From assembly GCF_000194155.1 (NCBI RefSeq), contig NZ_GL877878.1, positions 2,606,783 to 2,670,782 of the forward strand: a DNA stretch of 64,000 bases. Reading direction: 5' to 3'. Source of the DNA: Saccharopolyspora spinosa NRRL 18395 (GTDB lineage Bacteria > Actinomycetota > Actinomycetes > Mycobacteriales > Pseudonocardiaceae). Below, piece after piece: positions 56,327 to 64,000 of this stretch. Each line of letters begins with the position of its first letter. Position 1 is the stretch's first letter. The notes beneath the pieces were generated by a model. It worked only from the letters and a program-made list of their open reading frames with translations. It did not search any database and was not told the origin of the DNA. Both the position numbers and the translations under genes were made by a program.

Positions 56327-56905
56327 TCAACCTTCCTTGTCGTACTGGGCGACTCGCCAACCGGCAGGGGTCTTGTTCACGGTCACCGAGAGCGCGCCGA
56401 CGTCGGTCGGCAACCGCACCACCATCGAGCCCGCGGTGGAACTGACCGCGGTGGTCGCACCGGTGATCACGTTGCCCGCGTTGCTCGGGTCCACCGACGC
56501 CATCTCGGTGAGGAACTCGTCAGTCGTGTACGGGCGCAGCTTGTCCAGCCACTGCTGGCGGTCGGCGCCGACCGGGTGGTCCACCCACGCCTTGCCCCAC
56601 TGCTCGACAACGGCCAGCCCGGCCGGGTCCGGGGCGACCGGTGTCGGGACGGCCTGTGGCACCGAGATCGTCGGCGGCGACTTCGTCCGGGTCAGCGGCG
56701 GCACCACTGCCGAGTGCCGGGGCGCCGAGGTGCGGGGGGCGGCCATGTTCTGGGTCGGCGGCGGCTCGGGCAGCAGGAAACCGATGGCTGTAGCCACCAC
56801 GGCGAGCACGATCACCGCAGTCGCAAGGTGCTTCGGCGAGCGCAACGGCCAGCCCCACAGCCTGCGGTACACCGCGGCCCGCCCGCGATGCGTCCGGATC
56901 GGCAT
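56327..56905 (-). CDS. Single-pass membrane protein of the secretion-like operon
   Basis: The 192-residue protein has a basic cytosolic start, one transmembrane helix (about residues 27-46), a Pro/Thr-rich linker and an extracellular domain of about 100 residues (VEQWGKAWVDHPVGADRQQWLDKLRPYTTDEFLTEMA, ending VTVNKTPAGWRVAQYDKEG). Topology and the NTF2-like appearance of the C-terminus recall VirB8/TcpC-type components of Gram-positive systems, but that is inference. Start ATG 56905, 18 bases after the TrbL-like stop. Confidence 0.75.
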   Translation of the reverse strand: MPIRTHRGRAAVYRRLWGWPLRSPKHLATAVIVLAVVATAIGFLLPEPPPTQNMAAPRTSAPRHSAVVPPLTRTKSPPTISVPQAVPTPVAPDPAGLAVVEQWGKAWVDHPVGADRQQWLDKLRPYTTDEFLTEMASVDPSNAGNVITGATTAVSSTAGSMVVRLPTDVGALSVTVNKTPAGWRVAQYDKEG

Positions 56906-56923
56906 CAGCTACCCCTCTTCCGC

Positions 56924-58728
56924 TCAGCCATCGGCTACCTCCAGCCCTCGGGAAGGCCGGTACACCACGTAGACCGGACGGCCGGCCACGACCTCCATCT
57001 CCGCTCGGCGCGGTGCCGGTTGTTCCGGCGGTCCGGGGACCGGGGAACCGGCCGTGCGCGACGGGACCAGCACCGGATCTTCGTCCATTCCATCCCATTT
57101 GGCATCCGCCACCGGGTTGGTATCGACCACTCGGCTTGTGCTCCGCGCCTCCGGCAGCGCCGCCGCGCCGCCAGGTCGGCGCGCCGCGCCGCCGGCAGGC
57201 AGCGCGGTTCCCGCGTCCGGACCGACATGTGCTGCGCCTCCGGCCGGCTCCGCCGGCGGCCGCGCTGCGGCGTCGCGTACTCGTCGTCGGGATCCGAGTC
57301 GCGCACCTGGTCCCAGAAGTTGCCGCCCTCTTCCTCCGACCGCCCGCGCCCGCGGAACTTGGCGAACAAGCCCTGCGGGGCGCGCGGCATGGCGCGGCCG
57401 ACGGTGCCCACCGACAGCTGGACCATCTGGCCGATCCGCCGGACCGGCTTGGCGACCAGCAGGAACACCACCGTGACCAGCGCGGCGAGCAGGATCTGGG
57501 TCAGCGCCGAGAATCCGCGCAGCGGGTCGAAGATCCAGGTCAGGATCAGGGTGTGCAGTCCAGCCAGCGCCGAGATCATGACCACGTTGAGCACTGCGGC
57601 ACCGGCCACCCGGCCGATGACGCGCAGCACCTGGTGGTAGATCAGCGCAACGAGCCCGATCAGCGGCCCGGCCAGGATCAGCACCCGAAGCAACACCTGG
57701 GCGAGCAGGATCGTCGCTTTCGCCAGCAGCTGGAACGCCGCGTAGGACAGGCCCTGCACCAGCGCCAGCACGCCACCGCCGACGCGGCTGCCGTCGACAC
57801 CCTGGAAGTAGCCGTAGGAACTGCCCATCTTGCCGGCGACGTCCTCGAAAGCCTGCTTCTTCGGCTCCGGTGAACCGGCATCGGCCGCGTCGTTGACCTC
57901 CTGCTTCGTCCACGCCTGCGCGCGCAGCAGGTCCCGGCCGAGCTGCTGGGCCTGCGGGGAGTCGGGCGAGCCGAACTCGCCGCGCAGCCAGTTGCGGTAG
58001 ATGACCTGGTCGTGCAGCAGCGTCGGCAGCGCGTTGGCCTCGTCGACGCCGACCTCCCGCAGGAACCCCGCCTGCACAGCCGAGGTCCCGGTGATCACCA
58101 CGTCGTCCAGCGCGTGCGTGTAGACCAGCGGCGTCAGGTAGGTCGCGGAGGCGAACCAGAGCCCCGCCAGCGCCCACATGCCCCGCTTGCCGATCGTGGC
58201 CAGGTCGCCCTGCCAGATGTAGCGGAACAGCACTACCGCCAGCACCAGCGCGACCAGCCCGAACCACGGGGTGAACACGCTGTCGTAGAGCGCGACGGTG
58301 CCGGTGGCGATGACGTCGTCGAGCGGGTCCATCAGGTCGCCGTTGAGCAGCGCGTAGTGCAGGCCGTTGGTGGCGCCGACGAGGTTCTTGGCGACGTTGA
58401 ACATCTCGTTGCCGAGCCACGTGTCGACCAGCGCGTTCGGATTGGTCACGCCCTGCGGGCCGCAGCCGAGGTCGTAGGTGTGCCAGACCAGCCCGGCGTA
58501 GCCGACCTCGTCGTAGGCGCTGCCCGGGTTCCCGACGCCCATCGGCGCGGGGTCCAGCGCTCCGACCATGCCCGAGCCCGGTCGCTCAGGGTTGGGCGCT
58601 TCCTTGCAGTCGAAGCCCTGACCCCAGGCCGGGGCGCCGATCAACGCCTGGATCGCGATCAGCCCGGCGACGAGCGCGAAAGCGCGGCGCTTGGGTGCGG
58701 TGCGCTTGGGTGCGGTGCGCAATTTCAA
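56924..58728 (-). CDS. Polytopic TrbL/VirB6-like membrane protein, with a probable 3' frameshift
   Basis: The roughly 600-residue protein has a signal-like N-terminus, a Cys-containing extracellular segment, about six to seven hydrophobic spans (for example WFGLVALVLAVVLFRYIW and QILLAALVTVVFLLV), and a polar tail. TTG 58728 overlaps the stop of a 36-residue gene as TTGA, which supports this unusual start. After about residue 500 the first frame becomes Arg-rich to 56935, while a second frame gives VVDTNPVADAKWDGMDEDPV and VYVVYRPSRGLEVADG to 56924. A frameshift near 57170-57260 is therefore likely. Its place between VirB4-like and wall-hydrolase genes fits a secretion-channel protein. Confidence 0.75.
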
Positions 58729-58753
58729 TGGAAATCGAAGGTCCGAAATTGCG
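58718..58753. repeat. Family A-like inverted repeat across a gene start
   Basis: CGCAATTT (58718-58725) and AAATTGCG (58746-58753) are arms around TTTCAATGGAAA and a spacer. The element supplies the stop of the 36-residue gene and the TTG start of the TrbL-like gene. Confidence 0.7.
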
Positions 58754-58835
58754 TTCGGGCCTCACGTCGCCGCCGACTTCGCAGGGCCATGACGATCACC
58801 GCGGCCAGCACGGTCACCAGAACTGCGCCGCTCAC
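58725..58835 (-). CDS. 36-residue single-pass membrane protein between VirB4-like and TrbL-like genes
   Basis: GTG 58835 overlaps the VirB4-like TGA as GTGA. The product is VSGAVLVTVLAAVIVMAL followed by a basic RSRRRREARTQFRTFDFH, so one N-out helix with a positive cytosolic tail. The stop TGA (58727-58725) overlaps the next gene's TTG start. Coupling on both sides argues that it is a real gene despite its size. No family is recognised; a small subunit of the membrane complex is plausible. Confidence 0.6.
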   Translation of the reverse strand: MSGAVLVTVLAAVIVMALRSRRRREARTQFRTFDFH

Positions 58836-61800
58836 CGCGCGTCTTCCCCACCCCGCTCGCCCGGCCGACCGGTCGAGCGCTCGCTGCCGTCATCGGTGTA
58901 GCCGATGCCGACCGTTTCGAGCTCGAATTCGTCGAACGATTCGAAGTCGTCCGCGTACTCCTCGGCCGAGCGCAGCGCCGGGACGCTGGAATCGGAGTTC
59001 GCGCCGTTGTCGACCGGCTGCAGGGCCCGGCGTTCGACGTGGTCGTCGGCGGCCGGGGTGGTGTTCAGCGCGTCGCGCAGGTGGTCCAGGTGCGGGCCGG
59101 AGAAGTCGATGCGGATCTTCTCCACCCCGCCGGCCCCGTCGCCGAAGATGAACTGGCGCGGCGAACGGTCCCGCTCGGTGGCGTTGCGGGCCGGGCCGGG
59201 GCGGCGGCCCAGCGCCGCCACCACCTGCTCGTACCCGGCGCCGACGGGCACCTTGAGCAGCCGCAGCGCGTCGGCCTGCGCCTGCTCGTCGTCCAGCCGC
59301 CCGATGAACACCGAGTCCAGCAGGGAAACGAAGCCCTGGATGCGCAGGAAGTCCGCCGGGATTTGGCTGGACAGCAGGACTCGGACGTTCCACTTACGGG
59401 AGTCGCGGGCGAACCGGTTCATCAGCACCCGGCCGGTCGGCACCTCGGAGAGGAAGAACGCCTCGTCGATCCACACGCCCTTGCGCTCGTTCTTGGGCCG
59501 CTCGTAGATCGACCGCTGCGTCAGCCACGCGGCCAGGTTGAGCATCTCGACGCCAAGCGCCTCCGCGTCGGTCCAGTGCTCCCGGCCGACGCCGTCCTTC
59601 GGCAGCGTCAGGCCCGCCATAGTCAACACTGTGAGCCGGTCCTCGCGGCGCTCGGAGTACGGGTCGGCGTTGATCTCGGGGATCAGCAGCGACATCCGCT
59701 CCCGGATCTCGTCGAGGAAGTCGGCCACCACCACGGCGTGCTCGTGGTGTTCGCTCGCGTCGCGGCGCAGCGCCTCGAAGACCATGCCCGGGTGGGCGTC
59801 GGGTCGGCCGCCGACGGCGCGGACCGCGCGCAGCAGCACGATCCGGGTCTGCGGCAGCCGCGCCACCTCGTACGGCAGCAGACCGGTCAGCACGTCGAGC
59901 ACCAGGCGGCGGCGGGTGGCCGCGGCCAGCGCGCGCTCGCGGCGCCAGCTGCGCTCCGGGTCTTCCTCGTCGACGAAGTGCTCCAGTTCCGGCTCGGCGA
60001 CCACCCGGTACGGGTTGAGGATGCCGGGCTGGGCGTTGAGCAGGTTGATCGGCCGGGCGTAGGGCCGCAGCTCGGGCAGGGTGCACAGCGCGGCCAGTGG
60101 ACCGGACGGGTCCAGCAACGTCCAGTGCGCCCCGGAGCGCAGCGTCTTGTAGACGGTGCCGCCGCCGAGGAAGGAGTTGTGCGTGGGGATGCACGTCTCC
60201 CCGGCCAGATACATGTGGTCCGCGTTATCCACCTGGACACAACGCACCGGAACAGATTCCACTGGCACTACATCGGCGATGTAGCGATAGCGGTTCGTGT
60301 CCCGAATGCTCGGATTGAGCTGCGCCAGCTTCCGCGTGAGCCGGAACACCTTGTCCGAGGTGGTAAACGAGATGATGTAGGCGGTCGAGGTGTGCGGATG
60401 CCGCCCCTTTACCTGCTTCGTGCGCAACCGAGCCTGATATCCCAGTCCCAGCACCAACTCGTGAACATCCCGGGCCAGTCTCTGGCTCGTCACGGAGAAT
60501 TCGATGCCACCCGACGGCTTGCAGTACCCATCCGTATCGAGCAGACCGGCGAGCAACGCGCGGCGTTGCCCTTCGGACGCTCGTAGATAGCCGGCCGGGA
60601 TGTGCTTGTTGTCCAGCAGCCCCATCCGCCGCAAATTCTGCTGCACCGCAACCGGCAAGCTGTAATCCCGTTGCGACGGGCGATACCGGCATTCCTGGCC
60701 AGCGCATTCCTGGCCAGCAGCCTCGATCTCGTCGATGAGCTCACGATCGAAGACCGTGATGGCCGCTCCGCAGGAGGTTCCGTCGCCGAGCCACGCCCCA
60801 AGTAGGTACGGCTCGACGGGCAAGTCGGCTTCCGGCAGGTCGAACGCCGCTGCGACCGGAACCGCGTGGTTTCGCTGCCTGCCGGAACTTAGCGTCGCAG
60901 CGATCTCAGCGGTCGTATGGATCGTGGGGCGCTGATTGATCTCCAGCGAGATCTCACCACGGCGCTGGTGCCCGCGAACGAAACGCGAATAGTAGACCGT
61001 GCCGTCGCTTCGGGCGTCAGGGGTACGCCGGTAAGTCCACATCTTCGTCGGCTGGCCACAGCCGCAGGCGCAGCTACCCGGAGGCGGTTCCGGGCTCGGC
61101 ATCGTGGCAGCGGCCCGGCGGAGTCGTTCCGCTAGACGGTTCTGGGCCTTCCAGTCCTTCCTAGTCCGGGTCAGCCATTGATGCTGCGCGTCGGCGCGGA
61201 TCACGGATCCATCCGAGAACACCACGTCATAACACGGACGGTCGAGCAAAACGTCGGTCGCCGCGATCACGCGAGTCGGCTGGCCATTCATTCCCAGCAG
61301 TTGATCGCCGACCTTGACCTCACCCATCGTGGTCCAGCCAGTCGGTGTGGGCAGCGGGGTGTCGAGGGCAAGCGCCTTGCCCCCGCCCAACCCGGCGACT
61401 ATTGCGGTCAGGCCGGAGGCGTCGCGGATTTCCTGCGCCATCCACGGATCCCAGGCCACCGGGCGGCGGGTCGCGGTGCAGGTCTCGCCGAGCAGGACGC
61501 CGCGCCGGTCACCGACCTCCGCGGTCGCCTGCGGCACCGCGGAAGCGGCCCAGACCACCGATCCGCGGCGCAGGTAGGCGCTGTTGGCCAGCGGCTCGCC
61601 GGGGATGAATTCGCGGGCCATCGCGTACTGCGCTTCGGGGTGCTCGATGGCGATCTTCGGCTTGTACAGGTCGAGGATCTGCTGCGCCAACCGCAGCGCA
61701 TCCCGCTCGGTGGGGCCGGAAACCGCCAGCCGCCACCAGGACTTGACCCGGGTGGCCAGCGCGGTGAAGCCGGAGGTCATCTCGTCGTCGACCTCCAGCA

Positions 61801-62917
61801 CCCGGCCCGCCTGCCGGGCCAGCGAGGTCGGCGGCTCCAGGCCGTGCTCCTCGGTGTAGTGCCGCACCTGGGAGCGCACCTTGTTCATCTGCCGCTGCAG
61901 CTCGCCGCCGACGTCTTCGGGGCGCCGCACGTAGATCCGCGCGGACCACTCGACGGGCGCGGGCAGCCGGTCGGAGTGCTGCACCCAGGGGTCGTCGATC
62001 TCCGGGATCTGCAGGCCGTGGGTCTGCCCGACGGTGAGCACCGCGAGGTGCCGGGTGACGCCCGCGTTCGAGCCGGTGCGGCCGCGCACCGTCACGGTCG
62101 GCGCGTACGGGTCCTGGTGCATGTCGGAGGCGTCGGTGAAGGACGCGAGATCCTCCGGTTCCCACGGAGCGCCGGGCACCGCGGGCAGGTTGCGCGGCGC
62201 GGGCAGGCCCAGCGAGCACGAACGGTGCATCAGCCAGGAGATCTCCTCGGCGGTCACCGGACGCCCGTCCAGCCCGGCCGAGCCGATCACCTGGTCCAGG
62301 TGCTCGATCTCGCTGTCCAGCGCGATGAGTTCGGCGTCCACCGCTTCCGGGAACACCCGGCGCAGCAGCGGCGCGGCGCGTTCAACGGCGCGGTCCACCA
62401 CGTTGCGGGTCTGCACCTGGACACCCAGGTAGACCTCTTTCTCCGCCATTGAGCGGCCCATCAGCTGCTGCTGCTCGCCGACCATGTAGTCGTCGAAGGA
62501 CAGCGCACCGGGCGTGTCCGGCATGGGGTTGCGCGCGTTGTACACGTGCGCCTCGGCCCACATCCGGATCGGGTAGGGCCGGTTCGTCACGCGCAGGTGC
62601 ATCCAGCGGCCCTGCAGCTCGGCGTACTGGCCGGCGATCGCGGCGATCAGATCCTGGCGCTGCGAATCGGAGCGGAAGGACCAGCGCTGCGGCGAAAGCC
62701 GGTACCAGGCGAACACGTCCTGGCCGGTGCGCAGCACGTGGCCTTCGATCGACCGCACGGCGATCGACGGCGTGTAGTTCGGGATGGACTGCTCGTCGCC
62801 GGGGCCGCGGGTGCGTTTGGCCTGCTTGCCGCTGGCACTGCGGACCTTGCCGTTCGAACCGCGGGGACCCGGAACCTGGTGCGTGTTGCGCTCACGGCCT
62901 CGCCGGCGACCGAACAC
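58832..62917 (-). CDS. VirB4/TraC-like conjugation ATPase interrupted by an intein
   Basis: The 1,361-residue precursor gives a 961-residue ATPase after splicing. The N-terminal 500 residues are the VirB4-type N-domain. The Walker A loop GLGGGK-S is split between Lys514 and Ser915 by the intein. Walker B is GVWIDEAFFL at about residue 1,150, followed by RKWNVRVLLSSQIPADF, typical of VirB4 motor domains. A polar C-terminal tail follows. It should power a type IV secretion-like channel. GTG 62917 has AAGGAGG upstream and overlaps the PrgI gene by 26 bases. Without splicing the P-loop is broken. Confidence 0.92.
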   Translation of the reverse strand: MFGRRRGRERNTHQVPGPRGSNGKVRSASGKQAKRTRGPGDEQSIPNYTPSIAVRSIEGHVLRTGQDVFAWYRLSPQRWSFRSDSQRQDLIAAIAGQYAELQGRWMHLRVTNRPYPIRMWAEAHVYNARNPMPDTPGALSFDDYMVGEQQQLMGRSMAEKEVYLGVQVQTRNVVDRAVERAAPLLRRVFPEAVDAELIALDSEIEHLDQVIGSAGLDGRPVTAEEISWLMHRSCSLGLPAPRNLPAVPGAPWEPEDLASFTDASDMHQDPYAPTVTVRGRTGSNAGVTRHLAVLTVGQTHGLQIPEIDDPWVQHSDRLPAPVEWSARIYVRRPEDVGGELQRQMNKVRSQVRHYTEEHGLEPPTSLARQAGRVLEVDDEMTSGFTALATRVKSWWRLAVSGPTERDALRLAQQILDLYKPKIAIEHPEAQYAMAREFIPGEPLANSAYLRRGSVVWAASAVPQATAEVGDRRGVLLGETCTATRRPVAWDPWMAQEIRDASGLTAIVAGLGGGKALALDTPLPTPTGWTTMGEVKVGDQLLGMNGQPTRVIAATDVLLDRPCYDVVFSDGSVIRADAQHQWLTRTRKDWKAQNRLAERLRRAAATMPSPEPPPGSCACGCGQPTKMWTYRRTPDARSDGTVYYSRFVRGHQRRGEISLEINQRPTIHTTAEIAATLSSGRQRNHAVPVAAAFDLPEADLPVEPYLLGAWLGDGTSCGAAITVFDRELIDEIEAAGQECAGQECRYRPSQRDYSLPVAVQQNLRRMGLLDNKHIPAGYLRASEGQRRALLAGLLDTDGYCKPSGGIEFSVTSQRLARDVHELVLGLGYQARLRTKQVKGRHPHTSTAYIISFTTSDKVFRLTRKLAQLNPSIRDTNRYRYIADVVPVESVPVRCVQVDNADHMYLAGETCIPTHNSFLGGGTVYKTLRSGAHWTLLDPSGPLAALCTLPELRPYARPINLLNAQPGILNPYRVVAEPELEHFVDEEDPERSWRRERALAAATRRRLVLDVLTGLLPYEVARLPQTRIVLLRAVRAVGGRPDAHPGMVFEALRRDASEHHEHAVVVADFLDEIRERMSLLIPEINADPYSERREDRLTVLTMAGLTLPKDGVGREHWTDAEALGVEMLNLAAWLTQRSIYERPKNERKGVWIDEAFFLSEVPTGRVLMNRFARDSRKWNVRVLLSSQIPADFLRIQGFVSLLDSVFIGRLDDEQAQADALRLLKVPVGAGYEQVVAALGRRPGPARNATERDRSPRQFIFGDGAGGVEKIRIDFSGPHLDHLRDALNTTPAADDHVERRALQPVDNGANSDSSVPALRSAEEYADDFESFDEFELETVGIGYTDDGSERSTGRPGERGGEDAR
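60176..61375 (-). mobile_element. Class 3 intein with LAGLIDADG homing endonuclease
   Basis: The 400-residue element starts ALALDTPLPTPTGW with Ala1 instead of Cys/Ser. It has Trp67 in DAQHQWLT, Cys379 in VRCVQVDN and Thr398 before the final His-Asn, followed by extein Ser. This Trp-Cys-Thr set with Ala1 marks a class 3 intein, in which the block F Cys does the first attack. Two LAGLIDADG motifs (LLGAWLGDG at about 189-198, LLAGLLDTDG at about 274-283) indicate a homing endonuclease. A CACGCGQPTK-type Cys cluster precedes them. The insertion site is the ATPase P-loop. Confidence 0.9.
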
Positions 62918-63410
62918 CGCGAACCTCCTTGCTACGCGTGCGCCTGCTGGTAACCGTGCCGCGGGCCGCTGGCTGCCTGGACCGGGCGGGCCGCTGCTGC
63001 GGCTGCTGCGGCTGCTGCGGGCGAACCCGCTTGGACTTCTTCCTGGGCCGAGGCCGCTGCGCCTTCACCCTGATCCGCGCCGCGCTGGCGGCGCCGCCCG
63101 TGCCGGACGTCTTCTCGCGGGGCGCGGTGAGCTCGCGGAGCCACATCACCAGCACCGCACCCAGCGGGCGTTCGTGCCCGATCCGGGAGCAGATGATCCG
63201 GGTGACGACGACCGTGGTGACCACTGCCCACCCGGTGGAGAAGAAGCCGAAGCCGATGTTCATCCGGCGCTCCACCGCGAGCACGATCAGGAACACCACG
63301 AGCCCCACGCCCCAGGCGACGTAGCGGGCCCGCCACGGGAAGGTCGCCTTGGGTGGGCCGAGCCAGACGGCGTCGACCCGGTAGATCTCGTCGTCGGTCC
63401 GTATTCGCAC
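62892..63410 (-). CDS. PrgI-family membrane protein
   Basis: The 172-residue protein has a short N-terminal DEIYRVDAVWLGPPKATFPWRARY, two adjacent helices at about residues 30-47 and 52-70, and a basic Pro/Gln-rich tail (RPQQPQQPQQRPARS). PrgI/TcpE-like proteins accompany VirB4 in Gram-positive conjugation systems. Its tail overlaps the VirB4-like gene start. It lies six bases after the VirB2-like stop. Confidence 0.8.
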   Translation of the reverse strand: MRIRTDDEIYRVDAVWLGPPKATFPWRARYVAWGVGLVVFLIVLAVERRMNIGFGFFSTGWAVVTTVVVTRIICSRIGHERPLGAVLVMWLRELTAPREKTSGTGGAASAARIRVKAQRPRPRKKSKRVRPQQPQQPQQRPARSRQPAARGTVTSRRTRSKEVRGVRSPARP

Positions 63411-63416
63411 GCCGAA

Positions 63417-63710
63417 TCACCCGCCGCTGGTGCTGAACAGGCCAGCGATGAACGTGCCGATGTTGACGCCCGCCCCGTTGACGGCAAGACCGATGATCGC
63501 GAGCGCGACGATCACCCCACCGACGCGGCGCATGACGCCCGCGTTGTCGCCCTTGCCACCGCCCAGCCACAGCAGCAGGATCGCGACGGTGAGCAGCAGC
63601 AGCGGGAGCAGGTTTTCGAGGATCCAGCCCTGAATGCCTCCCGTGCCCACCTGTGTCTGCTGCGCCAGTACGTCCAGTTGCGCCAGTGTTTCCAGTGGCA
63701 TGGCGGTCAT
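63417..63710 (-). CDS. VirB2/TrbC-like small two-helix membrane protein
   Basis: The 97-residue protein has a polar N-terminus, a first helix at about residues 31-50 (ENLLPLLLLTVAILLLWLGG), a short basic loop GKGDNAGVMRRVG and a second helix at about 64-82, ending GLFSTSGG. This hairpin topology is that of VirB2/TrbC pilin-like subunits. It is the first gene of the leftward secretion-like operon inside the window. ATG 63710 has AAAGAGATG just upstream. Confidence 0.75.
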   Translation of the reverse strand: MTAMPLETLAQLDVLAQQTQVGTGGIQGWILENLLPLLLLTVAILLLWLGGGKGDNAGVMRRVGGVIVALAIIGLAVNGAGVNIGTFIAGLFSTSGG

Positions 63711-64000
63711 CTCTTTACCCCTGATTGCGCGGAGTGTGGTCGGGTCGGTACCTCAGCGTTCCGGGCCGGCCCCGGCACGCAGGTACGAGTAGAACATGAC
63801 ATGGTCACCAGAAGTAGTGGTTGCCAGTTCCGGTGTGGCGGAATCGGTCGCGCGGAGCTGTCGCCGTCACGCCGTGAATAGGCCGTTCGGGCAAGCCACT
63901 TTCGGCACACCACCGGGAAAAAGACGCTCACCAGGCCGATTCTGGTCTGGATCAGTGTGGCTGTTCACCCGCTTGCGAGCCCCTTCGTAACACACCGTGC
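63711..64000. other. Upstream region of the secretion-like operon, no gene seen
   Basis: No frame on either strand has convincing protein content up to the window edge. The composition is less GC-rich than in the genes. It probably contains the promoter of the leftward operon; I could not pick out a certain -10/-35 pair. Confidence 0.4.

Noticed and set aside
63707-63931. A 74-residue frame upstream of the VirB2-like gene
   Set aside because: No protein-like pattern, and it overlaps the probable promoter region of the operon.

Overview
This window looks like chromosome of a high-GC actinobacterium of the Pseudonocardiales. Saccharopolyspora or a close relative is my best guess from protein flavour and synteny; that is recall, not a search. 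Base composition is strongly GC-rich, GTG and TTG starts are common, and genes are short-spaced. From about 3.2 kb to 50 kb the order adoK, erpA, DUF3043, cobU-cobT-cobS, ilvE, pepA, lpd/sucB, a TIGR01777 epimerase, lipB, lipA, DUF4191, RDD, glnA, glnE, glnA2, CaeA-like protease, panB follows the Rv2202c-Rv2225 block of Mycobacterium tuberculosis, with insertions.

Layout. 0-5.4 kb: an IS110-family transposase end, mmuM, and three decayed genes (sialidase, alpha-amylase, amidohydrolase) around intact adoK and an S4-domain gene. 5.5-15.9 kb: Fe-S insertion (erpA), late cobalamin assembly (cobU, cobT, cobS), branched-chain aminotransferase, permease, leucyl aminopeptidase and an OsmC protein. 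16-25.8 kb: a lipoate-centred block with E3 (lpd), a two-lipoyl-domain E2 (sucB), octanoyltransferase (lipB) and lipoyl synthase (lipA). 25.8-40.5 kb: nitrogen assimilation, with glnA behind a near-consensus GlnR box, its regulator glnE, an orphan amidotransferase and a broken glnA2. A degenerate orphan 5S rRNA and a 1,230-residue glycosyltransferase-methyltransferase are inserted there. 40.5-50.1 kb: nadE, a SNF2 helicase coupled to a SWIM zinc-finger gene, a decayed patch with a 76-bp tandem repeat, a PheC-like secreted protein and panB. 50.2-54.7 kb: xi-class GST, DUF4326, F420-NADP reductase and an RNB ribonuclease.

54.7-63.7 kb is a leftward operon resembling a type IV secretion/conjugation apparatus: VirB2-like small membrane protein, PrgI-family protein, VirB4-like ATPase, a 36-residue membrane protein, a polytopic TrbL/VirB6-like protein, a single-pass protein and an NlpC/P60 wall hydrolase. 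The VirB4 ATPase carries a 400-residue class 3 intein between Lys and Ser of its Walker A loop. No coupling protein or relaxase lies inside the window.

Three families of dispersed intergenic palindromes run through the window: an AT-rich TTTCAATTGAAA family, a GTGAGTCC hairpin family and a GAACGG/CCGTTC family. The first overlaps the start of the TrbL-like gene. Its own distribution and the templated break in glnA2 are the observations I would check first, together with the intein.
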